Source: an uncultured Angelakisella sp.
Lineage (GTDB): Bacteria > Bacillota > Clostridia > Oscillospirales > Ruminococcaceae
Direction: 5' to 3'
DNA: 6,639 nucleotides
NCBI GenBank assembly: GCA_937914895.1
Contig: CALGIL010000096.1
Coordinates: 1 to 6,639 of the forward strand
The stretch's first letter is position 1; each line of letters opens with the position of its first letter. Of this stretch, positions 1 through 4,716 are shown piece by piece. The notes beneath the pieces are model-generated. The model ran no database searches, was not told the DNA's origin, and saw only the letters and a list, made by a program, of their open reading frames with translations. Position numbers and translations under genes: made by a program.

Positions 1-213
1 GGCGGTGGAGGGTCCCCCCATGCCGGTGGACATGGCCAGCACCTTTTGGCCGGCCACCTCGCCGATCCAGGTGGTGTACTCCCGATTTTGGGCAAGAAAC
101 CGGGGATTATCCAAAAACTGGGCGATGGATTCCACCCGGCCGGGATCCCCGGGCAGAATGGCGTACCGGGCGCCGTGGCTGCCGTCAAATCCGATGTGGT
201 ACATTTTTTCCAT
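1..213 (-). CDS. udp: Uridine phosphorylase-type nucleoside phosphorylase, N-terminal part (runs off the window)
   Basis: This is the first 71 codons of an NP-I family nucleoside phosphorylase; the remaining two thirds (family length is about 250 residues) lie beyond the left edge. Family members cleave a nucleoside with phosphate to a free base plus (deoxy)ribose-1-phosphate in the cytosol. Visible motifs are ILPGDPGRV (residues 19-27), the phosphate-binding loop, with R26 at the place of E. coli Udp Arg30; NREYTTW (43-49), with R44 at the place of Udp Arg48; and STGMGGPSTA (62-71), the start of the PNP/UDP family-1 signature. The REYTTW and GGPST style favours uridine phosphorylase over DeoD, but the base-specificity region is missing, so the substrate is inferred. 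The ATG at 213 follows AAGGAGG at good spacing; a second Met at codon 4 is a possible alternative. The start overlaps the pncB stop by one base (TAATG), and the ribosome binding site lies inside the end of pncB, so translational coupling is likely. Confidence 0.88.
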   Translation of the reverse strand, partial: MEKMYHIGFDGSHGARYAILPGDPGRVESIAQFLDNPRFLAQNREYTTWIGEVAGQKVLAMSTGMGGPSTA

Positions 214-1709
214 TAGAATTCCTCCTTGTATATATCCGCGGCCGCGTCCACCTGGGGCAGGCTCATATCCCGCAGCAGCCGCTGCTGGGTATCCCAGAGC
301 GTCTGGGAAAGGTCCACATAATAGCGGTGGGGGTACTCAAAGCGCAGGCTTTCCTCCCACAGGGTGTCCACCTGGGCGGCACAGGCTGCGCGGATGTCCT
401 CCACCGACGGCAGGTCGCAGCACCGGCGCCCCTTGTCAAACACCTGTACCTGCAGCTCCTTTGCCACATAGCCGTACACCGTTTTGCGCTTCCAGATGGC
501 GTGGGGGTCAAAAATGGTCATGTCCCGGGAATCGTCCACCGGGGGTTCCTCCCACAGGGCGATGTAATCGGCCAGGGCCTTGCCGTTTTCCCGGCTGTAA
601 AGGCGGTAGGGCCGCTTAAAGCCCGGCACGGTGATTTTTGCCACCGTCTCGCTGATTTTGATTCGGGGCTGCAGCACCCCGCTTTTGTCCGCCGAGGCCA
701 CCAGCTTGTACACCCCGCCAAAGACCGGCTCGGACTTGCTGGTGATGAGGTTTTCGCCCACGCCGAAAATATCGATGGCGGCGTTTTGCACCAAAAGGTC
801 CCGGATGATGTATTCGTCCAGGGAGTTGGAGGCCATGATCTTGACGTCCCGGAAGCCCGCCTTGTCCAGCATGGCCCGGGCCCGCTTGGACAGATAGGCC
901 AGGTCCCCGCTGTCGATGCGCACCGCCACCGGGCGGTACCCCCTGGGCAGGACCACCTCGTTAAACACCCGGATGGCGTTGGGGATGCCGGAGCGCAGGG
1001 TGTTGTAGGTATCCACCAGCAGGGTGCACTGGTCGGGGTAAGCCTGGGCGTAGGCCCGAAAGGCGTCGTATTCGGTGTCGAACACCTGCACCCAGCTGTG
1101 GGCCATGGTGCCGGCGGCGGGGATGCCCAGGGTGCTGTCGGCCATGGTGTTGGCGGTGCCCGCGCACCCGGCAATGTAGGCGGCCCGGGCCCCCAGCACC
1201 GCGGCATCCACCCCCTGGGCCCGGCGGGAGCCGAACTCCACCACCGTGCGGCCCTGGCTGGCCCGGACGACGCGGTTTGCCTTGGTGGCAATCAGGGACT
1301 GAAAGTTTACCGACAAAAGGGTCATAGTCTCCACCAGCTGGGCCTGCAGCAGGGGTCCGCGGATGGTAATCACCGGCTCGTTGGGAAAGACGGGGGTGCC
1401 CTCCGGCACGCTCCAGACGTCGCAGCAAAAGTGAAAGTCCCGCAAATAGTCCAAAAACGTTTGGGAAAAGCCCCGGCTTCGGAAGTACTCCAGGTCCTCC
1501 TGGGTAAAGGAAAGATTCTCCAAATATTGGACCACCTGCTCCAGCCCCGCAAAAAGGGCAAAGCCCCCGCCGTCGGGGATGCGGCGGAAAAACAGGTCAA
1601 ACACCGCGACGGTGTCCCTGTGGCCGCTTTCCAAATAGCCGCCCATCATGGTAAATTCGTAAAAATCGGCAAGCATGCTGAAGTTGCGCTGGGCAGACCC
1701 CTCGCTCAT
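213..1709 (-). CDS. pncB: Nicotinate phosphoribosyltransferase
   Basis: This cytosolic enzyme makes nicotinate mononucleotide from nicotinate and PRPP, with ATP hydrolysis, in the Preiss-Handler route of NAD salvage. The product is 498 residues, close to the usual length of the clostridial/bacterial type. Motifs seen in order: MLADFYEFTM (12-21), the family N-terminus; FFRRIPDGGGFALFAGLEQ (40-58); VNFQSLIATKANRVV (134-148); VEFGSRRAQGVDAA (157-170); GTMAHSW (200-206), whose His204 is the likely phosphorylated histidine; VDTYNT (232-237); RIDSGDL (264-270), for PRPP/ribose-phosphate binding; and DIFGVGENLITS (313-324). The frame is open 17 codons further upstream, but the start at 1709 is chosen because AAAGGAG stands 8 nt before it and the upstream gene's original reading frame ends at 1735, leaving a 25-nt gap. 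It is the second gene of a minus-strand operon and is probably coupled to the phosphorylase gene after it. No key residue appears to be missing. Confidence 0.95.
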   Translation of the reverse strand: MSEGSAQRNFSMLADFYEFTMMGGYLESGHRDTVAVFDLFFRRIPDGGGFALFAGLEQVVQYLENLSFTQEDLEYFRSRGFSQTFLDYLRDFHFCCDVWSVPEGTPVFPNEPVITIRGPLLQAQLVETMTLLSVNFQSLIATKANRVVRASQGRTVVEFGSRRAQGVDAAVLGARAAYIAGCAGTANTMADSTLGIPAAGTMAHSWVQVFDTEYDAFRAYAQAYPDQCTLLVDTYNTLRSGIPNAIRVFNEVVLPRGYRPVAVRIDSGDLAYLSKRARAMLDKAGFRDVKIMASNSLDEYIIRDLLVQNAAIDIFGVGENLITSKSEPVFGGVYKLVASADKSGVLQPRIKISETVAKITVPGFKRPYRLYSRENGKALADYIALWEEPPVDDSRDMTIFDPHAIWKRKTVYGYVAKELQVQVFDKGRRCCDLPSVEDIRAACAAQVDTLWEESLRFEYPHRYYVDLSQTLWDTQQRLLRDMSLPQVDAAADIYKEEF

Positions 1710-1717
1710 CTGTGGTT

Positions 1718-1724
1718 CTCCTTT
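1718..1724 (-). promoter_or_regulatory. Ribosome binding site that fixes the pncB start
   Basis: On the minus strand AAAGGAG stands 8 nt before the ATG at 1709. No comparable site precedes the in-frame ATG 51 nt further upstream, which supports the shorter, 498-residue protein beginning MSEGSAQ. Confidence 0.8.
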
Positions 1725-1734
1725 CGGGACGTGG

Positions 1735-2270
1735 TTAAAACAGCTTGTTTTTGACCACAATGGTGATGTTCTCGGTAAAATCGGTCATTTCGGCGCCGGT
1801 GTCCGGGTCCAGGGCCGCAATGACGGCCGTGGCGTCGTACTCCCCCTTTTCCAGCTCCTTGTCCAGATAATCCTCCTCCAGATGCTGGCCCGCCTTCAGC
1901 ACCGGGAGGAGGATTATCTGGACAAGGAGGTATAAACCACCTCGCCGGTTTCGGCCAGTTCAAAGTACACCCGCATATCGTACCGGTTGCCGGGGATGTT
2001 TTCCAGCATCACCTTGCCGGCCGCCGCGGGGCGGTTAAAGGTGATGCGGCTGCCCACGGTGTAGTAAAAGGCGCTGGGATTATCGTTGCCGGGCTGGTCC
2101 TCGTACCCGGGCAGCCGTCCGTCCGCCACGGTCCCCTCCCGGTCCGCCCCCGCGGGCCCGGCCGGGGCGGCGGCGCCCGGCGTCATGGCGGCCAGGGCCA
2201 CCGCCGACAGCACTGCCAGCAAAATGACCAGCACCGAAATCATGGTCAACTGAAGTCCGTTTTTGCTCAT
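1735..2270 (-). pseudogene. Small membrane-anchored exported protein, broken by a 20-nt inverted insertion
   Basis: As it stands the frame starting at 2270 encodes 118 residues and stops at TAA (1914-1916). A different frame continues from about 1905 to a TAA at 1735-1737. Removing 20 nt (about 1906-1925) joins the two into a 171-residue protein reading VVYTS-PVLKAG across the join. The start has GGGAGG 7 nt upstream. Residues 9-29 (TMISVLVILLAVLSAVALAA region) form one hydrophobic segment, either a signal anchor or an uncleaved signal peptide; there is no lipobox cysteine. An Ala/Pro/Gly-rich linker follows (about 31-43), then a beta-rich domain (about 68-171). The pattern Y-x-S, L-K-A-G-Q, LEEDYLDKEL, G-E-Y-D-A-T-A recalls small exported proteins common in Firmicutes with a Y.SG.L.PG..ie...L...L..G.Y.A.a layout, whose function is not established. 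It heads the operon with pncB. The truncated form lacks about the last third, so it is probably inactive unless the lesion is an assembly error. Confidence 0.75.
1855..1929. repeat. Perfect 25-bp inverted repeat with a 25-nt loop
   Basis: Bases 1855-1879 are the exact reverse complement of 1905-1929; the loop is 1880-1904. The pair 1854/1930 is a mismatch, and 1853/1931 would pair again. On the minus strand the 1855-1879 arm is the coding sequence for EEDYLDKE of the exported protein. The 1905-1929 arm is an extra inverted copy that contains the premature TAA (1914-1916). No T-run follows either arm, so it does not look like an intrinsic terminator. Confidence 0.97.
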
Positions 2271-2277
2271 AGGATTG

Positions 2278-2283
2278 CCTCCC
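2278..2283 (-). promoter_or_regulatory. Ribosome binding site of the exported-protein gene
   Basis: On the minus strand GGGAGG lies 7 nt before the ATG at 2270. It selects this start over upstream in-frame ATGs that fall at or before the promoter, the first of them at 2396. Confidence 0.75.
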
Positions 2284-2313
2284 ACTCCCAAAATAGCGCG
2301 TCTGTACCCAGCT

Positions 2314-2342
2314 ATTATACACCATTCGCCGGCGGGTGACAA
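2314..2342 (-). promoter_or_regulatory. Sigma-70/SigA-type promoter of the left operon
   Basis: Read on the minus strand, the -35 box is TTGTCA (2337-2342), followed by a 17-bp spacer and the -10 box TATAAT (2314-2319). The -10 is perfect and the -35 matches five of six consensus positions. Transcription would begin near 2307, about 37 nt before the exported-protein start. It should drive the exported-protein gene, pncB and the nucleoside phosphorylase gene. Confidence 0.85.
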
Positions 2343-2354
2343 CGGCAATCCATA

Positions 2355-2376
2355 CCCTTCCCCCGCCCTTCCCCCG
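2355..2376. repeat. Two tandem copies of an 11-bp C-rich unit
   Basis: CCCTTCCCCCG occurs at 2355-2365 and again immediately at 2366-2376, in the spacer between the two divergent promoters and just upstream of the left-operon -35 box. It may be a slippage product or a protein site; nothing else in the sequence assigns a role. Confidence 0.6.
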
Positions 2377-2425
2377 CCGCCGCGCCGCCACATCAAAACA
2401 ATTTGTGAACACTTGCCGCGGGGGC

Positions 2426-2454
2426 TTGCATTCCCGCAAAAATCCCGATATAAT
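2426..2454 (+). promoter_or_regulatory. Probable SigA-type promoter of the marR-ABC operon
   Basis: A perfect -10 box TATAAT (2449-2454) is preceded at 17 bp by a weak -35, TTGCAT (2426-2431), which agrees with TTGACA only in its first three bases. Initiation near 2461 would give a leader of about 67 nt that contains the palindromic cluster at 2471-2499. The weak -35 suggests modest basal activity. Confidence 0.65.
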
Positions 2455-2470
2455 AATCAGCTGTAACTAT

Positions 2471-2499
2471 TTCGTGCCGCGAATAATTCGCCCCGCGAA
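2471..2499 (+). promoter_or_regulatory. Nested palindromes, candidate MarR operator
   Basis: Two 13-bp units, TTCGTGCCGCGAA (2471-2483) and TTCGCCCCGCGAA (2487-2499), each have TTCG/CGAA arms around a 5-nt centre and are separated by 3 nt. They also frame a perfect 6-1-6 palindrome, GCGAATAATTCGC (2479-2491). The cluster lies just downstream of the predicted transcription start and before the ribosome binding site, where a bound dimeric winged-helix repressor would block transcription. MarR proteins commonly bind palindromes at their own promoters; assignment to the regulator encoded next door is inference. Confidence 0.6.
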
Positions 2500-2527
2500 C
2501 AAATTTCAAGGAAACGGAGGAATTCTC

Positions 2528-2992
2528 ATGGAGACACTCACCGACGAAACTGTCTGTATACTTTCCAGCCTGTCGGGTCTGTACTGCCGCATGGTGCGGG
2601 AGGAGATGCGCCGCAGCGGGCGCTTTCCCGGCGAGCTGCACTTGCTGCACACCATCTGCGAAAGCCCCGGCGGGCAGGTGACCCCCTCTCAGGCCAGCCG
2701 GATGATGCATATGCGCCCCCCCACCCTATCCCCCATTGTGGGACGGCTGGAGGACCAGGGCCTGCTGGTGCGGGTGCCCAGCCGGACCGACCGGCGCAAG
2801 ACCTATTTGGAGGCCACCGAGGAGGGACGGGCCATCTACCGCAAATCCCACGAAAGCATGCTGCGCTTTTACCGGGGAATGGCCCAGGGCCTGAGCCATC
2901 AGGAGGTGGAAACCTTTTTGTCCCTGCTGAAAAAAGTGACCAGGCCCTATTTGGCAAAGCCCATGGCAAAGGAGGTGCGCCCATCATGCTGA
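2528..2992 (+). CDS. MarR-family transcriptional regulator
   Basis: This 154-residue protein has normal MarR length and layout: dimerisation helices at both ends around a winged helix-turn-helix. The DNA-recognition helix lies about 64-78 (RPPTLSPIVGRLEDQ), followed by GLLVRVPSRTDRRKTYLEAT (78-97), the beta wing with the typical D-R-R (88-90) and the family-like LEATEEGR. The C-terminal helices (about 108-142) would complete the dimer interface. GGAGG stands 7 nt before the ATG. The frame is open upstream, but no ribosome binding site supports a longer start, and the extension would run back through the promoter. It is the first gene of an operon with two ABC exporter subunits and overlaps the next start by 7 nt (ATGCTGA). 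The likely role is a ligand-relieved repressor of the exporter operon acting through the palindromes upstream; the ligand is unknown. Cys10, Cys20, Cys44 and the C-terminal Cys154 are present, but a redox-sensing role is not shown. Confidence 0.92.
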   Translation: METLTDETVCILSSLSGLYCRMVREEMRRSGRFPGELHLLHTICESPGGQVTPSQASRMMHMRPPTLSPIVGRLEDQGLLVRVPSRTDRRKTYLEATEEGRAIYRKSHESMLRFYRGMAQGLSHQEVETFLSLLKKVTRPYLAKPMAKEVRPSC

Positions 2993-4716
2993 AGATTCTG
3001 GGAAAGCTGAAGCCCTACTGGGTGCAGATCCTCCTCATTCTGGGGCTGACCCTGGGCAACGTGTACGCGGAGCTTTTTCTGCCCAACATTATGTCGGGGA
3101 TTGTCAACGTGGGCATTATGACCGGCGACAAGGGCTATATTCTGGCCCAGGGCCTTAAAATGCTGGGCTTTGCGGCCCTGGCGGTGGTCTGCGCCGTGGC
3201 GGCGGGGTTCTTTAACTCCCGGGTATCCATGGCCTACGGCCGGGACCTGCGCGCCATGGTGTTTAAAAAGGTCACGGATTTTTCCCTGACGGAGTATGAC
3301 CGGTTTGGGCCCGCCTCGCTGCTGACCCGCACCATCAATGACATCAGCCAGCTGCAGCAGGTGGTGATGATGGGCCTGCGGATTATGGTGCGCGCGCCTT
3401 TGATGATCGTGGGCGGTGTCACCATGGCCTACTCCAAAAGCCCGGAGCTTTTCCGGGTCATCTTCTTTTCGGTACCCATGCTGATTTTGCTGGTGGTGCT
3501 GGTGGCCAGCATAGCCCTGCCTTTGTCCACCTCCATCCAGCAGAAAATCGACCGGGTCAACCGCATCCTGCGGGAAAAGCTGACCGGCATCCGGGTCCAG
3601 CGGGCCTTTGGCACCGAGCTTTACGAGGAGGAGCGCTTTGACGGCGCCAACCGGGACCTGACCCGGACCGGCATCAAAATGAACCGCACCATGGCCATCC
3701 TCCCCTCCGCCATGACCTTTCTTATGACCGGCATCCAGATTTTTCTGGCTTACAGCGGCGCGGTCCAGGTGGACGCCGGCACCCTGCAGGTGGGGGATAT
3801 TATGGCGGTCATCCAGTATGTCATGCAGATTATGATGAGCTTGACCATGTTTGCCATGATCTTTATCATGCTGCCCCGGGCCATCGCCTCGGGCCGCCGG
3901 GTGCTGGAGGTCATGAACACCCCGTCCTCCGTCCGCTCCGCCGACGCCCCCCGGCATCCCGGCCAAAGCCGGGGCCTGGTGGAATTCCGGGACGTCACCT
4001 TCAGCTATGGCGGCGCCCAGACGCCGGCACTGCAAAACCTTTCCTTTACCGCCCGCCCCGGCCAGACCACCGCCATCATCGGCGGCACCGGCAGCGGCAA
4101 GACCACCCTTTTAAACCTGCTGCCCCGCTTTTACGACGCCGCCAAGGGGGCGGTGCTGGTGGACGGGGTGGACGTCCGGGAGCTGGAGCTGGACGACCTG
4201 CGGGGCCGCATCGGCTATGTGCCCCAGCGGGCCACCCTGTTTAAGGGCACCATTGCCGACAACATCCGGTACGGCAAGGAGGACGCCAGCGAGGAGGAGA
4301 TCCGCGCCGCGGCCCGGATAGCCCAGGCCGAAGAGTTTATCTCCGCCCGGGAGGAGGGGTACGACGCCCCCGTCTCCCAGCTGGGCGCCAACCTTTCCGG
4401 CGGGCAGAAGCAGCGGCTGTCCATTGCCCGCGCCGTGGTGCGCCGGCCGGAGATCTATCTGTTTGACGACAGCTTTTCGGCCCTGGACGCCAAAACCGAC
4501 CTGAGCCTTCGCAAAGCCCTGGGGGAGATTACCGGGGACGCCACCGTCATCATTGTGGCCCAAAAGGTCAGCACCATCATCGGCGCGGACCAGATTTTAG
4601 TGCTGGACAAGGGCGAGTGCGTGGGCCTTGGCACCCATGAGGAGCTGCTGAAGACCTGCGAGGTCTATCGGGAGATTGCCTACTCCCAGCACAGCACAGA
4701 GGAGGCGGCGGGATGA
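2986..4716 (+). CDS. ABC exporter half-transporter, subunit with the degenerate ATP site (LmrC/BmrC/TM287-like)
   Basis: This 576-residue protein is an ABC transmembrane domain (six predicted helices, about residues 10-300) fused to an ATPase domain (about 331-576), the normal half-exporter size. ATPase motifs: Walker A GGTGSGKT (366-373), Q-loop Gln414 in YVPQ, an intact signature LSGGQ (470-474), Walker B IYLFDD (490-495), and D-loop SALD (498-501). Two substitutions stand out: the catalytic Glu position is Asp495, and the switch His is Gln526 (VAQKVST). Both mark the low-activity ATP site in heterodimeric exporters such as TM287/288, BmrC/BmrD and LmrCD. The start has AAAGGAGG 10 nt upstream and overlaps the marR stop by 7 nt; the end overlaps the next ABC gene by 4 nt (ATGA), indicating coupled, matched synthesis. 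It probably pairs with the next gene's product in the cytoplasmic membrane to export drugs or other amphipathic compounds; the substrate cannot be read from sequence. Confidence 0.93.
   Translation: MLKILGKLKPYWVQILLILGLTLGNVYAELFLPNIMSGIVNVGIMTGDKGYILAQGLKMLGFAALAVVCAVAAGFFNSRVSMAYGRDLRAMVFKKVTDFSLTEYDRFGPASLLTRTINDISQLQQVVMMGLRIMVRAPLMIVGGVTMAYSKSPELFRVIFFSVPMLILLVVLVASIALPLSTSIQQKIDRVNRILREKLTGIRVQRAFGTELYEEERFDGANRDLTRTGIKMNRTMAILPSAMTFLMTGIQIFLAYSGAVQVDAGTLQVGDIMAVIQYVMQIMMSLTMFAMIFIMLPRAIASGRRVLEVMNTPSSVRSADAPRHPGQSRGLVEFRDVTFSYGGAQTPALQNLSFTARPGQTTAIIGGTGSGKTTLLNLLPRFYDAAKGAVLVDGVDVRELELDDLRGRIGYVPQRATLFKGTIADNIRYGKEDASEEEIRAAARIAQAEEFISAREEGYDAPVSQLGANLSGGQKQRLSIARAVVRRPEIYLFDDSFSALDAKTDLSLRKALGEITGDATVIIVAQKVSTIIGADQILVLDKGECVGLGTHEELLKTCEVYREIAYSQHSTEEAAG

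Noticed and set aside
327..1754. Long plus-strand open frame opposite pncB (475 codons)
   Set aside because: It is an antisense shadow of a high-GC gene: it is rich in His, Gly and Gln with no recognisable motif, while the opposite strand encodes a complete, motif-perfect enzyme.
1924..1928. Programmed -1 frameshift at the TCC codon that would also rejoin the two frames
   Set aside because: No slippery heptamer is present, and it would add LVQIILL in the middle of the beta domain. The 20-nt insertion explains both the frame change and the inverted copy.
1905..1929. Programmed ribosome bypassing (as in T4 gene 60) over the hairpin and stop codon
   Set aside because: Bypassing needs matching take-off and landing codons. 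The zero-frame codons before the stop (ACC, TCC, TTG, TCC, AGA) do not match the codons that precede the resumed frame (ATC, CTC, CTC).
1855..1929. Invertible DNA switch, with the loop flipping between inverted repeats
   Set aside because: The stop codon is inside an arm, so flipping the 25-nt loop would not restore the gene. The loop is very short and no recombinase gene is nearby.
1855..1929. Intrinsic terminator or attenuator
   Set aside because: The stem is strong, but neither strand has a T-run after it and it lies inside coding sequence.
2418..2437. GCGGG/CCCGC inverted repeat over the marR -35 region
   Set aside because: It has only five paired bases, which is expected often in DNA this GC-rich. 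The 2471-2499 cluster is much better supported as an operator.
2947..4035. Minus-strand open frame opposite the first ABC gene (362 codons)
   Set aside because: The composition is His/Gly/Asp/Gln-rich, typical of the reverse complement of GC-rich coding DNA. It has no convincing start signal and lies fully over marR/ABC coding sequence.
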